A stretch of 64,000 nt of DNA from Anaeromicropila herbilytica (GCF_016591975.1 NZ_AP024169.1:4131001-4195000), one strand, 5' to 3'. Counted from the stretch's first letter, positions 10,121 through 20,096 are shown. Translations and numbers: made by a program. Notes: generated from the letters alone by a model not told the origin.

Positions 10121-11309
10121 TAATTTCTTCACTCCAAACTTGTTTCTTTTCCCCTGTAACACTATCATAAAGATACTTCATTCGTTGATTTACGTTATCT
10201 ATACCACAACTAATTATATGATTTTTATTGAAGTTTTTCATTCTTTCACAAGTTTTTCTATCCGTTAACAGCATTTTCATTCTTTGAGATAATTTATTAC
10301 TATCACTTGCTGAAAATAAATATCCACCTTCATTATCGATAACCAATTCATTATTTCCTCTTATATTAGAGCATATAACTGGTAAACCAGCTGCCATTGC
10401 TTCCATAACTGCTACTGGCAACCCTTCTTGATAGGAAGGGAAAATAAATACATCAGCTATATGTAATATACAATGAATATCAGTTCTATATCCTGTAAAT
10501 ATAACTTTATTCTCTATGTTTAGTTTCTTTATCAAATTATTAAGCACATCATAGTACTTTCCCCGTCCACATATCACATAAACTACATTTTCAAGATCCA
10601 GTTTTGCAAAAGCTTTCAAAGAACATTCATAATTCTTCCTCTTACTAAGTTCAGCAACAGTCAATATCACTTTAGAGCCTTTCGGTATCCTTAATTCTTT
10701 TCTCAATTGTTCTTTATCAACTTTTGTATTTTCAATTTTATCAACATCGATTCCTATCCCTGGTAGATGAACCACCTTTAATTTATTGCCCTTAAACCTA
10801 CTTCTAGCGCGCTCATAATCCTCTTTATTAATCGTAATCAAACAATCCGTATACTTTGCACATAATTTCTCAATTGGATAAAATATAAGCCAATTAAGTA
10901 ACGGCGCTCCCTTATAGAAATGAAATCCATGTGCTGTATAGATTACTTTCGTTCCTTTTTGCCTTTCTTTTCGAAAAGCAAGTCTTGCTACCACTCCACC
11001 TATTGGTGAATGACAATGTACAATATCATACTTCCCCCTACTTGCGAGTCTTTTAACTTCTATATATGCCTTTAATATTCTATGTATCTTATATATCGAA
11101 CGTGGTATCGGAATATCGTTGACTTTCACTCCAAGTGCTCTTAATTCCTTTTGAAACTCTTTCACCCGTTCCTTACTCGATGTATTACCTTCCTTAAAAT
11201 TACATGCAACATGAACTTCATAGCCAAGTTCCATTAGTATATTAATGTTTTGCATGTTAAATTGATCAATCATCGAGGCTACCGAGGATAACATAAGGGC
11301 TTTTTTCAT
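10101..11309 (-). CDS. Family 4 glycosyltransferase
   Basis: This 402-residue retaining GT-B glycosyltransferase probably adds a sugar to the growing lipid-linked oligosaccharide. It has the acceptor-side segment HCHSPIGGVVARLA, and the donor-side segments ILTVAELSKRKNYE and PSYQEGLPVAVMEAMAAGLP, the last being the E-x7-E motif of GT4. The start has AGGAGATGG about seven bases upstream. Its 3' end overlaps the start of the next glycosyltransferase gene by 20 bases. It acts after the initiating transferase encoded further upstream in the operon. Confidence 0.93.
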   Translation of the reverse strand: MKKALMLSSVASMIDQFNMQNINILMELGYEVHVACNFKEGNTSSKERVKEFQKELRALGVKVNDIPIPRSIYKIHRILKAYIEVKRLASRGKYDIVHCHSPIGGVVARLAFRKERQKGTKVIYTAHGFHFYKGAPLLNWLIFYPIEKLCAKYTDCLITINKEDYERARSRFKGNKLKVVHLPGIGIDVDKIENTKVDKEQLRKELRIPKGSKVILTVAELSKRKNYECSLKAFAKLDLENVVYVICGRGKYYDVLNNLIKKLNIENKVIFTGYRTDIHCILHIADVFIFPSYQEGLPVAVMEAMAAGLPVICSNIRGNNELVIDNEGGYLFSASDSNKLSQRMKMLLTDRKTCERMKNFNKNHIISCGIDNVNQRMKYLYDSVTGEKKQVWSEEINGYCEK

Positions 11310-11351
11310 CGAATTCCATCTCCTATATATGACCTAATCTTATTTATATCA

Positions 11352-12221
11352 TTACTTTTTCTCTGTCAACTCAATGGAACTTTTCATATCATATTTGCAA
11401 TAGCTGAATTCTCGATAGCTCGATAGTTCCAAGTCATATACTAAGGTTCCAAATATCTTATTCAGCATATTTATTCTCTTCATTGATAATTTAATCAAGA
11501 GATTAAAACAAGAGATTCCGATTACCCTCTTCCCATGTACCCTTGCTATTTCTTGCACCAATTCGGTTGTACTACAATATTCTTTATTTTGTGGAAAGAA
11601 GATTCCTCTTTCTTCATTATCTATTAACATTTTAACAAATTCACACAAATTATCAATGTATAAAATACTTCTTCTATTTCTAACCTTTGGGAACATAGGT
11701 AATATCCTTGCTAATCTCGCTAATCTTGGATAATTACCTTTTGATCCTTTACCATAGATCATTGGTGCTCTTACAATAGCAATGTGAAAGTTATCATCTT
11801 GTAATTGTAATAATCCTTCCTCTGCTTCTAGTTTACTTCTACCATAAAATCCACTCGGATTAGGTACTGTGTCTTTGGTAATAACAGAATGAGAATTATG
11901 TCGATTATTTTCTCCGTAGACAATAATGCTGCTCATATATATGAATTGTCTAACGCCAGTTTGTTTTGCTTTTTTTGCTAAATCAATTGTCATGTCTCGA
12001 TTCACTTTATAATAGGTACTCTCCATACTATCTTTTGCTTCTACGTGCGCGATACCTGCGACATGGAATATGGTATCATATATTGATAAGTCAGTATTTA
12101 CCCAATTGCCGTCTCGCATTGATATTGTATCTATGACATATTGTGCATTCTCTCCAATCCATTGAAGAAAAGAATTACCAACATAGCTATTCTTCCCTGT
12201 AACTAATATTCGCTTGTACAT
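11352..12221 (-). CDS. NAD-dependent sugar epimerase/dehydratase family protein
   Basis: This extended short-chain dehydrogenase/reductase protein probably makes or modifies a nucleotide sugar, or the lipid-linked first sugar. The N-terminus RILVTGKNSYVGNSF is the dinucleotide-binding loop, a variant of GxxGxxG in which lysine and asparagine replace the first glycines. The catalytic YGRSK follows near residue 130, with a serine-containing MSSIIVYG strand before it. I chose the ATG at 12221, six codons inside the longest frame, because AAGGAAAG precedes it. It overlaps the upstream transferase gene by 35 bases. A pairing of this kind, with a small initiating transferase, is known for WbpP/WbpV-like and Gne-like enzymes that act on the priming sugar. 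The exact reaction is not determined. Confidence 0.88.
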   Translation of the reverse strand: MYKRILVTGKNSYVGNSFLQWIGENAQYVIDTISMRDGNWVNTDLSIYDTIFHVAGIAHVEAKDSMESTYYKVNRDMTIDLAKKAKQTGVRQFIYMSSIIVYGENNRHNSHSVITKDTVPNPSGFYGRSKLEAEEGLLQLQDDNFHIAIVRAPMIYGKGSKGNYPRLARLARILPMFPKVRNRRSILYIDNLCEFVKMLIDNEERGIFFPQNKEYCSTTELVQEIARVHGKRVIGISCFNLLIKLSMKRINMLNKIFGTLVYDLELSSYREFSYCKYDMKSSIELTEKK

Positions 12222-12846
12222 CAATTTTCTTTCCTTCACTTTCCTTGGTTATTCCTTCTCTTACACCATCACTTTTAACCACACTGATTATAGTCCCAAA
12301 GAATATCTTAATGTCAAATCCTAAACTCATTCTCTTTATGTATTCACCGTCATATCTTGCCTTCACATCTATAGGCAATTCGTCTCTTCCATTAATCTGC
12401 GCCCATCCAGTTAATCCTGGTCTTACTGAGTTTGCATAATATTCATCTCTTTCTGCAATCAGATCATATTGATTCCACAAGGCAGGTCTTGGCCCTACGA
12501 CACTCATTTCACCTCGTAGGATATTAAATAATTGAGGTAATTCATCAAGACTTGTCTTTCTTAAGAACTTACCAATAGGAGTGATATAGATATCAGGATT
12601 CTCAAAAAGGTGCGTTGGCATATCTTTTGGTGTATCAATTCTCATCGTTCTATATTTTAATATGTAGAATTCTTTCTTATTCAGACCGATTCTCTTTTGT
12701 TTAAAGAAGGCAGGACCTTTGGATGTTAGTTTCACGATCAAAGTTATTATTATTAATAACCATGATAATACTATAATTCCTAGCAATGATAAGAAGATAT
12801 CTATTCCTCTTTTTACAACACCATTATATATCCCCTTTTTCTTCAT
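12187..12846 (-). CDS. Initiating undecaprenyl-phosphate sugar-phosphate transferase (WcaJ/PglC-type)
   Basis: This monotopic phosphoglycosyl transferase starts the polysaccharide by moving a sugar phosphate from a UDP-sugar to undecaprenyl phosphate. It has one N-terminal membrane helix (about residues 10-35), then FKQKRIGLNKKEF, KYRTMR, KTSLDELPQLFNILRGEMS and VGPRPALWNQY. The aspartate-glutamate pair in LDELPQ is the catalytic dyad of the family. PGLTGWAQINGRDELP is also conserved. I chose the ATG at 12846, with GGGTGG eight bases upstream, over the GTG four codons earlier. It is the first gene of the left operon and lies about 120 bases downstream of a consensus promoter. Confidence 0.94.
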   Translation of the reverse strand: MKKKGIYNGVVKRGIDIFLSLLGIIVLSWLLIIITLIVKLTSKGPAFFKQKRIGLNKKEFYILKYRTMRIDTPKDMPTHLFENPDIYITPIGKFLRKTSLDELPQLFNILRGEMSVVGPRPALWNQYDLIAERDEYYANSVRPGLTGWAQINGRDELPIDVKARYDGEYIKRMSLGFDIKIFFGTIISVVKSDGVREGITKESEGKKIDVQANISYREE

Positions 12847-12965
12847 TAATTTTACCACCCTTTATATTGATTTTATTAACAAGTATCCTTTAATTTATAT
12901 ATTCAATAACAAGTGATTATATCCCTAACTTCTTGTTCAAGTATAGATTTGTAAAATCCCATTTC

Positions 12966-12994
12966 ATTATAGTATGTTAGAAGAATAGTGTCAA
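12966..12994 (-). promoter_or_regulatory. Consensus sigma-A promoter of the left polysaccharide operon
   Basis: On the minus strand TTGACA (12994-12989) and TATAAT (12971-12966) are separated by exactly 17 bases. Both hexamers are perfect. The first start codon downstream is the initiating transferase at 12846, giving a leader of roughly 115 bases. No other strong promoter was seen within the tightly packed genes below it. Confidence 0.85.
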
Positions 12995-13028
12995 ACAATC
13001 TTGAATAAAAATGTAAAATATAATCTTA

Positions 13029-13056
13029 TTGCCTAACTTCTCATTTCGTGTATAAT
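13029..13056 (+). promoter_or_regulatory. Promoter of the O-antigen ligase-like gene
   Basis: TTGCCT (13029-13034), a 16-base spacer ending in GTG (an extended -10), and TATAAT (13051-13056) lie about 60 bases before the ATG at 13119. It is back to back with the promoter of the minus-strand operon, so the two transcription units diverge from this region. Confidence 0.7.
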
Positions 13057-13118
13057 ATTAATAGTATATATATGTAACATTTATACCAATATTAAGCTTT
13101 AAATTAAGGAGATGTGAA

Positions 13119-14915
13119 ATGTCTAATTCTATTGAACAACCAGAAAAGATAAAAGGCAATCTGTATCTTTTGCCAATTATCGTAATACTTTCAATTTTAC
13201 CATTAATAGTCAAGTTGCATGAATACAAAGCTAAATTGATTAATAAGCCTTGGTTCTATGCAGATGATACAGTAAGCGATTTCTTTTTATATTTCAAGAG
13301 TTTAATTTTTATAATCATATGTACTATCTTAATATTCATTATGATTTATCAGTATTATAAATACCGAAAAACTTTTAAGTTTACAACTATTTTTATCCCA
13401 TTAGTTGCCTATGCTATTCTAGCTCTAATTTCATCGATTCTATCTAAGTATTCCTATTTTTCTTTCCACGGGATATACGAACAGTTAGAATCCATATTTG
13501 TTATATTAGGTTATTGTCTAGTTACATACTATACATACCTTGTTGTAAATAGTGAAGATCAGATAAGATTTATATTCAAATGGTGGCAATATGGAATCGC
13601 TATCCTTTGTCTTATTTCTTTCACACAGTTTCTAGGGATTGACTTCTTTGCATCTGATATTGGTAAGAAGTTTATATTACCAACGAAGTATTGGAATCAA
13701 CTTGATTCAATACATTTTAATTTTGAAAAAAATACTGTATACGCTACATTATATAATCCAAACTATGTTGGATTTTATGCTGCATTAGTAGCCCCTATTT
13801 TCTTGATACAATCATTTTTCAGTAAGACTTTAAAGGAAAGAATTATACAATTAGCCTTTTTCTTTGCCTTACTTTTAGCAATGTTCGGATCAGGTTCAAG
13901 AAATGGATTTATTTGTATTGCGATATCTTTAATATTTATTTTAGTGATTTTTAGAAATTATTTATTTAAAAATTGGAAAGTATTATGTATAGGAATCCTC
14001 GTAATAGCAATAGCATTTATCGCCACCAATGCTGTTACGCATAATTTATTTATCAACCGTCTTAAAGAAATTACGAATATCAAGTCTGAAGTAAAGCCTT
14101 TAAGCAAAATACTAACCAATAAAGATAATGTTCAAATTACCTATAATAATAACAATTTATATATTAAAATGAACAAGAACGCTCTTGATTCAGTACCATT
14201 CATATTAAAAGATGATTCAGGTAATGAATTGAAATATCACCAAGATACAACTACGAAAATTTTCATCATCGATGACACTCGTTTTGCTAATCTACCAATT
14301 AAGATTCAGACCTTAGATAAATCATATGTATTTACGGTAACTATTGATAATCGTGATTGGACATTCACTAACTACACAAAAGATGGAACCTACTTCTATT
14401 ATAATCGTTTTGGTAAATTAGATAAAATTATTAAGCCTGAATCCGCTGTATTCACTAATTACGAATCAATTGCAGGACGCGGTTACATCTGGTCTAGAAC
14501 AATTCCTCTATTAAAAGATCACATAATACTTGGTTCAGGAGCAGATACATTTTCTCTTGCATTTCCACAACAAGATTACGTTGGCCTTTATAACAATGGT
14601 TTTGGTGATCAAGTACTTACTAAGCCTCATAGCATGTATTTGCAAATCGGAGTTCAGACTGGCGTTGTATCTTTATTATGTTTCTTAGCTTTTTATCTCA
14701 TGTATTTTATAAGTTCTATCGGATTATATTTCAATCATAAATTTGATACGTATATGTCTCAGGTTGGAGTTGGAATCTTTATTGGTACTATTGCCTATAT
14801 GATATCAGGAATTGCAAATGACTCAACTATTACGGTTGCACCTACCTTCTGGGTTCTAATTGGTTTAGGTATATCAATTAATCATGGTATTAAAAAGAAG
14901 AAAGTCTTAAATTAA
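13119..14915 (+). CDS. O-antigen ligase / polymerase family membrane protein (Wzy/WaaL type)
   Basis: This 598-residue polytopic membrane protein has about ten hydrophobic segments. An unusually large extracytoplasmic loop (about residues 315-480) carries the Wzy_C-like segment GRGYIWSRTIPLLKDHIILG and GSGADTF. In O-antigen ligases and polymerases this loop joins lipid-linked glycan to an acceptor. The start has AAGGAG with good spacing. It diverges from the operon at 12846 and is followed by a bidirectional terminator, so it is monocistronic. It may polymerise the glycan, or ligate it to a cell-wall or surface-protein acceptor. The loop is larger than in many WaaL proteins, and TuaE-like or protein-glycosylating ligases are also possible. 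Confidence 0.85.
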   Translation: MSNSIEQPEKIKGNLYLLPIIVILSILPLIVKLHEYKAKLINKPWFYADDTVSDFFLYFKSLIFIIICTILIFIMIYQYYKYRKTFKFTTIFIPLVAYAILALISSILSKYSYFSFHGIYEQLESIFVILGYCLVTYYTYLVVNSEDQIRFIFKWWQYGIAILCLISFTQFLGIDFFASDIGKKFILPTKYWNQLDSIHFNFEKNTVYATLYNPNYVGFYAALVAPIFLIQSFFSKTLKERIIQLAFFFALLLAMFGSGSRNGFICIAISLIFILVIFRNYLFKNWKVLCIGILVIAIAFIATNAVTHNLFINRLKEITNIKSEVKPLSKILTNKDNVQITYNNNNLYIKMNKNALDSVPFILKDDSGNELKYHQDTTTKIFIIDDTRFANLPIKIQTLDKSYVFTVTIDNRDWTFTNYTKDGTYFYYNRFGKLDKIIKPESAVFTNYESIAGRGYIWSRTIPLLKDHIILGSGADTFSLAFPQQDYVGLYNNGFGDQVLTKPHSMYLQIGVQTGVVSLLCFLAFYLMYFISSIGLYFNHKFDTYMSQVGVGIFIGTIAYMISGIANDSTITVAPTFWVLIGLGISINHGIKKKKVLN

Positions 14916-14940
14916 AGAAAGAACCAATCATTAACACTTT

Positions 14941-14988
14941 AAAAAAGGAGTAAGATTCCATTTTAGAAACTGGAATTTTACTCCTTTT
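14941..14988. terminator. Bidirectional terminator between convergent genes
   Basis: AAAAGGAGTAAGATTCCA and its near-complement TGGAATTTTACTCCTTTT flank a 10-base loop. Read on the minus strand the stem is followed by TTTTTT; on the plus strand a T-rich TTTTAG tail follows. It ends both the ligase gene and the 816-residue surface protein gene. Confidence 0.8.
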
Positions 14989-15084
14989 AGCTTATTTTAA
15001 GTACTATCTTTATTTAATTCATTTACTATTTCATTTATTTGCATATATTTTAAGTTACACTTATAATAAATATCATATTAACAC

Positions 15085-17535
15085 TTATTGTATTGAAAAT
15101 GTCTGACCAATTGTTATTGTCTGATCAATATATGCATTACCGCTTTTTACGCTAAGAGTAATAGTATCAATATATACTTTTGTTCCTGATGATAATATGG
15201 AATCTATACTAGTTATAGAAGATGTACTCTTATATGATACTTTAGTAATTCTTGACGCCTCGATGGCATTACCCGCACTATCCTTTAAAGAAATACAGTC
15301 AGTTATTGCAGTTCTTATTGTATTTTTATAGGTATTTAAACTATTAATTGAATAGTTCACTAATGTTTGTTGTGTATCGTATATTTTAAATCCTGACGTT
15401 AAATTAATATCTTTTCCTGTATCATCTACTATAGTCACTTCTACTTTATAAGTTCCCTGTGCTGCTTTGATAAGTGAACTTGATGCCATTGTAACACTAT
15501 CAAAGGTAAAGGTATTACCATTAATACTTGGTTTATATTCCGTATTATCTGGAAGTGTAATAATGATTGATTTAATATTCTTATAATTATATAGAATACC
15601 ACCTTTGTATTCACCAACTCGCATTGTAATTGATTTATCCTTAACTTGACTTAGGTCAGTTACTGCTGTGTCAACTGAATATGCAGATAGATCTAGATTA
15701 TACACTGATGCTTCATTCGTTGGCTCTACTACCTTTACTACTACATTAATTTTAAGTCCACCTGCTGTAATAATATAGTTATAATCACCTTTAACAGCAT
15801 GTGCTCCATAGAATATAATTTTTGTTCCATTAATTACAGCTGCAGGAGCACCTGTTCTATTTGTTGCTTCTGTCACATCACTCACATACAATGTATCTTT
15901 TTTGTAATCATTTCCAAATTGGTCTTTTAGAGAAACTACTACTGTCTGATAATCATTTGCTATTACCGAATTCGATACTGTAACAATTGGCTTATCAACA
16001 GATATTGAAGATGCTTTTCTTTCCCCAACTATTGTGATTGGAAGAGTCCATATGTTATTCCCACATGTAGCTATAACATACACATTACCTTCTTTTAGGG
16101 GACATAGTGCACCATTCTGGCTTACTAATAATCTGCTATCATCAGATGATGAATATTTAATACTTGATGCAGGAATCTGTCCATTATATGAATCTTTTGC
16201 CAATACATAGACTGTGTAATCCGTATCACTAATTGATAATGTATTAAGAGTTGAAGTTACTGATGACCAATTAGGTGTATTTTTTGCAATGGTATACTTC
16301 TCATAGTTACCAGGAGTAACTTGTGATTGATCAACTGCTGTTATTAGTCCTTCTGCTGTAACTGCAACTTCTTTACCATTCACATATTTATATGTGTGAT
16401 ATGTAATTCTAACTTTAGCAGTATCTCCATTTGATATTAACGTTATTTTCTTATTACTATCTATATATCCTTTTGTAACCTCTACTAACTCAATATCAAT
16501 AGAAGCTGTATTCTTTTTTGATAAAGTCACATCTGTACCATTTGCATCATACAAAGTATAATCAATTGCAGTCGCTTTTCCACTTGGAATTTTGTCTGTT
16601 TTTATTACAATTGAAGCAACATCTCCATTTGATACTGCGAATGTATAATCTTTTGAATTATATGTCAACTTATAGCTATAATTATTAGCAAATGAATTAT
16701 AAGTTTCAATAATAACTGTTTTATTATCATTTGAATATGATATCGACTTTATTTGTTGTAGTTCATATGTAGATGCATTTGCTATTGAAAAATCTTTATC
16801 TTTCACTTGATCTTTCACACTTGTATTAAATTGTACCTCTACCTTATGATCTCCAACCTGCTTAACTGAGGTAATAGACAATGGAACTTGCACTGTAATA
16901 ATCTGAGATATAGCTGTATACTTACCTGCATTAAAGTTATTTATACTTGTTGCTGTAACAGCTTGCAACTTAAATCCACCAATATTACCAACATTCACAA
17001 CACCATTATTATCAACAGTTGCTCCTGCAGTATTATCAGATAATAACCAATAGATTTGGTCTGTTGTAGGGTCACCTGACTTTGTGGTTGTTGTAGCATC
17101 AAAATCATATGCGTTTGGTTTTACTTCTAGATTAGTAATCGGATTTGTAATAGTAACACCAGTTGCACTTTCGTTAATTGTAAAAGTAGCACGTAGAGTT
17201 TTTATCACTTTATACGTTTTATTATTTTTGATTGTACAAGTAATTGTTGCTTTACCTACTCTTTGAGCTGTAACTACACCCTTTTTAGTTATAGTAGCTA
17301 TTTTGTTATTCGATGTAGACCATACATAGTAATAATTTGATTTACTATTTTTTAATTTAATAGTGTACTTAGAACCTACATATAAAGTCTTTATGTTATT
17401 CGATACATTTCCCCATGTTGGAGATGTTGTTGCTTTCGTTGCTGCACTTACGCTTAGATTATTGATTGGATTGTACGTAGTTACTATTAATGCTATTACT
17501 AACAAAACAGATATTTTCTTTAATAATCTCTTCAT
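15085..17535 (-). CDS. Secreted Ig-like surface protein (S-layer-like), paralog 2, 816 aa
   Basis: The protein has a signal peptide (MKRLLKKISVLLVIALIV and onward, with cleavage predicted after VSA near residue 31). A bacterial Ig-like domain of the Big_2 type follows, with the hallmark GVVTAQRVGKATIT. The rest is about 650 residues of beta-rich Thr/Ser/Asn-rich sequence without cysteine clusters, and the C-terminus is FSIQ. It is collinear along its whole length with the 796-residue protein at 17640-20030, for example in the SNGDTAKVRITYHTYKYVNG region, but is clearly diverged. I see no SLH, LPXTG or cell-wall-binding repeat, so how it is held on the surface is unclear. The start has GGGAG upstream. 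It lies downstream of a terminator hairpin and probably receives read-through from the strongly expressed paralog. A role as minor S-layer or phase-specific surface protein is inference. Confidence 0.85.
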   Translation of the reverse strand: MKRLLKKISVLLVIALIVTTYNPINNLSVSAATKATTSPTWGNVSNNIKTLYVGSKYTIKLKNSKSNYYYVWSTSNNKIATITKKGVVTAQRVGKATITCTIKNNKTYKVIKTLRATFTINESATGVTITNPITNLEVKPNAYDFDATTTTKSGDPTTDQIYWLLSDNTAGATVDNNGVVNVGNIGGFKLQAVTATSINNFNAGKYTAISQIITVQVPLSITSVKQVGDHKVEVQFNTSVKDQVKDKDFSIANASTYELQQIKSISYSNDNKTVIIETYNSFANNYSYKLTYNSKDYTFAVSNGDVASIVIKTDKIPSGKATAIDYTLYDANGTDVTLSKKNTASIDIELVEVTKGYIDSNKKITLISNGDTAKVRITYHTYKYVNGKEVAVTAEGLITAVDQSQVTPGNYEKYTIAKNTPNWSSVTSTLNTLSISDTDYTVYVLAKDSYNGQIPASSIKYSSSDDSRLLVSQNGALCPLKEGNVYVIATCGNNIWTLPITIVGERKASSISVDKPIVTVSNSVIANDYQTVVVSLKDQFGNDYKKDTLYVSDVTEATNRTGAPAAVINGTKIIFYGAHAVKGDYNYIITAGGLKINVVVKVVEPTNEASVYNLDLSAYSVDTAVTDLSQVKDKSITMRVGEYKGGILYNYKNIKSIIITLPDNTEYKPSINGNTFTFDSVTMASSSLIKAAQGTYKVEVTIVDDTGKDINLTSGFKIYDTQQTLVNYSINSLNTYKNTIRTAITDCISLKDSAGNAIEASRITKVSYKSTSSITSIDSILSSGTKVYIDTITLSVKSGNAYIDQTITIGQTFSIQ

Positions 17536-17564
17536 CCCATTCTCCCTATTTTTGTTTTATCAAA

Positions 17565-17603
17565 AACAACCTTGACAGTTCTTGCGAACTAGTCAAGGTT
17601 GTT
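17565..17603 (-). terminator. Terminator between the two surface protein genes
   Basis: The 12-base arms AACAACCTTGAC and GTCAAGGTTGTT are perfect complements, with an inner AGTTC/GAACT pair in the loop. On the minus strand the stem is followed by TTTTTG. It lies 37 bases after the stop of the 796-residue gene and 30 bases before the start of the 816-residue gene, so it should cut transcription between the paralogs. Confidence 0.85.
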
Positions 17604-17639
17604 AGATTATGATTTATTAACTTTTAATAACAAAGTTAA

Positions 17640-20030
17640 TTATTGGATTGTTACTGGTACACCAACTGTTACAGTAAATCTAACATTGTTGTTACCAACT
17701 TTTTGTACTACAGTAACATCTTTGATGTAAATTGTATCGCCAGCATTTAATGCATCTAATTTTACACCAGCTGGTGCTGTAGCATTTACAGATTCAATAG
17801 CTAATTCTTTACCATCAGCATCTTTGATTGTTAATACAGCTTTTGCTACTGCATCTTTTGTTTTTTCAGTAGAAGTTTGTTTTTTAACTTCTGTTAATGT
17901 TGGAGCTACTTGTGTATCACTTACAACGAAGTAAGTTGCAATTGTTGCATTTGATTGAGTAGTAACTTCAACTTTGTAAGTACCATTAGCTACTTTTTCA
18001 ATTGCTCCGCCAGATACTGTTGCTGTAGCAAATGTAGTATCTGCATTAGTAATAACTGTACCATCTGGTTTTGTAATTGATACTGATTTAGGAGCTGCTT
18101 TACCTACTAATACATCGCCTTTGTATTCTCCAACTGAAATTGTTACTTTTTTGTCTGAAACATTAGTTTCATCAGTAATTACATTATCAATTGCTTGTGT
18201 AGAAACAAGTGCTCTATATGTTGAATCTTGAGTGCCTGCTTCAACAACATTAAGAACTACACTAAGGCTTAATTTTTGTGCAGTAAATACATATGAATAT
18301 GTTCCTTTAGCAGCATCTTGTGCTTTGAAAGTGATTGTAGATCCAGAAATTTCGAATTTAGGAGGATTTACAGTGCTAGGTGTTTTAGTAGGAGTAATAT
18401 CACCTACAGCGAAATCATCACCATATTGATCTTTTACTTGTAATTCGATTTTAGCTTGATCATCAGCAGCATGAGCATTTGAAAGAGTTAAATTATATTT
18501 AGAATCTTTAACCATTACAGCTGCAGCTGTTCTTTTAGCAACAACAGATACTGGGAAAGTCCATGCAACGTTACCATTGTAGCTTGCGATTACGTATGTT
18601 GTTCCTTCTTTAACTGCAGTTAATGCACCAGTGTCTTTATTAACTAATAATACGCTCTTATCAGCTGTATCAAATTTTAAGCTTGATGAAGTAATAGTAT
18701 TCTTAGCTGAATCAGTTGCTTTAACATAGATTTCATAATCTGTATCACCAACTGCTAACTTAGTGTTGTTAGTTGTTAATTTTGACCAGTTTGGTTCAGT
18801 CTTAGCAATTGTATAGTTATCATAATTACCAAGTGTAGCTGTACCATCTACAGCTGTAACAACGCCTTCTGCTTTGTAAGTTGTTTCAGTATTGTTTTCA
18901 TATTTATAAGTATGGAAAGTAACTTTTACTTTAGCAGTATCACCTTTAGAGAATAATACTAACTTCTTAGTATTGTCACCACTTGTAGTATAACCTTTAG
19001 TAGTATCAACATCTACAGTTACTCTTGTCTTGTCTGAAACATTAGTTACATCAACACCGTTAGCATCGAATAATGAATATTCTAATGCAGTTTCTTTTCC
19101 GAAAGGAACTGTTTGAGTGTTAAGTTGAACTGATGCTACTGCACCAACGCTAGCTTTTAAAGTTGTAGCTTTTCCAGCGTAAGTTACTGTATAATCTTTA
19201 GCATCTGTAAAGTTTAAGTAAGTTTCAAGAGTTGCAACTTTACCATCAGTTGAGAAAGTAACTTTGTTTACTGGTAATTTTTGATGAGTTGCTACATTTT
19301 CAATATCAAAAGCAGATGCTGAAACTGTTTTTGAAACATCTGAGTTAAAAGTCACTTGAACTTTGTTAGAAGCTGTTTGTTTAACACCTACTACTGCAAG
19401 TGGAACCTTTACTAAAACTGCTTCTGATTCAGCTGTAAATGTACCAGCTTTGAAGTTAGCTTCGCTAGTAGCTGTAACTACTTTAATCTTGAATTCTCCA
19501 ACTTTAGTTGTAGAAACAACACCATTCTTATCTACAGTTGCGCCTGCTGTGTCATCAGAGATAACAAAGTAAACTTTATCTGTGCATTTTCCGCCAGTTT
19601 TAGTTGTAATAGTTTTGTTGAAGTCATATACTGATGGTCCAACATTTACAGTTTCAACTGGGTTAGAGATTTTAACTGATGCTGCGCTTTCTTTAACTGT
19701 TACTTTAGCAGTTAAAGTTTTAGTTGTTTTTTTAGTTTTAGCGTTTTTGATAACTACTTTAATAGTAGCTGAACCAGCTTTTTTAGCTGTTACAACACCT
19801 GCTGTTGTAACTGTAGCTACAGTTTTACTTGAAGTTGTCCAAGTGTATGTAGATTTTGCTGCTGGTTTGTTGCTTACGTTGAAATCATATTTCTTTCCTA
19901 CGTATAATGTTTTGCTAGTTGCGTTTAATTTTGGTGCTTTTGCAGCTGATGCTTGCATTGGAGCTACAGATGTTACTGTAAGAGCAAAAGCAGTAACGCA
20001 TGCTAATTTCTTAACGAAATTCTTCTTCAT
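17640..20030 (-). CDS. Major secreted Ig-like surface protein (probable S-layer protein), 796 aa
   Basis: The signal peptide MKKNFVKKLACVTAFALTVT has a likely cleavage site after ASA near residue 29. A Big_2-like domain follows (TLYVGKKYDFNVSN to AGSATIKVVIKN), then a long beta-rich region dominated by Thr, Val, Lys and Ala, ending VGVPVTIQ. Codon use is strongly biased to a small set (GCT, GTT, ACT, AAA), unlike its paralog at 15085-17535, and the ribosome binding site AGGAGGAA is near-perfect. Both indicate very high expression, as expected for an S-layer protein. A promoter lies about 70 bases upstream. No SLH or sortase motif is present, so cell-wall attachment may use an unrecognised domain. 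Function as the S-layer is inference from composition and expression signals. Confidence 0.87.
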   Translation of the reverse strand: MKKNFVKKLACVTAFALTVTSVAPMQASAAKAPKLNATSKTLYVGKKYDFNVSNKPAAKSTYTWTTSSKTVATVTTAGVVTAKKAGSATIKVVIKNAKTKKTTKTLTAKVTVKESAASVKISNPVETVNVGPSVYDFNKTITTKTGGKCTDKVYFVISDDTAGATVDKNGVVSTTKVGEFKIKVVTATSEANFKAGTFTAESEAVLVKVPLAVVGVKQTASNKVQVTFNSDVSKTVSASAFDIENVATHQKLPVNKVTFSTDGKVATLETYLNFTDAKDYTVTYAGKATTLKASVGAVASVQLNTQTVPFGKETALEYSLFDANGVDVTNVSDKTRVTVDVDTTKGYTTSGDNTKKLVLFSKGDTAKVKVTFHTYKYENNTETTYKAEGVVTAVDGTATLGNYDNYTIAKTEPNWSKLTTNNTKLAVGDTDYEIYVKATDSAKNTITSSSLKFDTADKSVLLVNKDTGALTAVKEGTTYVIASYNGNVAWTFPVSVVAKRTAAAVMVKDSKYNLTLSNAHAADDQAKIELQVKDQYGDDFAVGDITPTKTPSTVNPPKFEISGSTITFKAQDAAKGTYSYVFTAQKLSLSVVLNVVEAGTQDSTYRALVSTQAIDNVITDETNVSDKKVTISVGEYKGDVLVGKAAPKSVSITKPDGTVITNADTTFATATVSGGAIEKVANGTYKVEVTTQSNATIATYFVVSDTQVAPTLTEVKKQTSTEKTKDAVAKAVLTIKDADGKELAIESVNATAPAGVKLDALNAGDTIYIKDVTVVQKVGNNNVRFTVTVGVPVTIQ

Positions 20031-20096
20031 ATTCTTTCTTCCTCCTTAAAATATGTGGTTGAGTATTATATTTATTCGCCCACGGTTAAATAGAGC

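Noticed and set aside
15085..20030. SLH or sortase anchoring of the surface proteins
   Set aside because: Neither protein has SLH repeats nor an LPXTG-type C-terminus.
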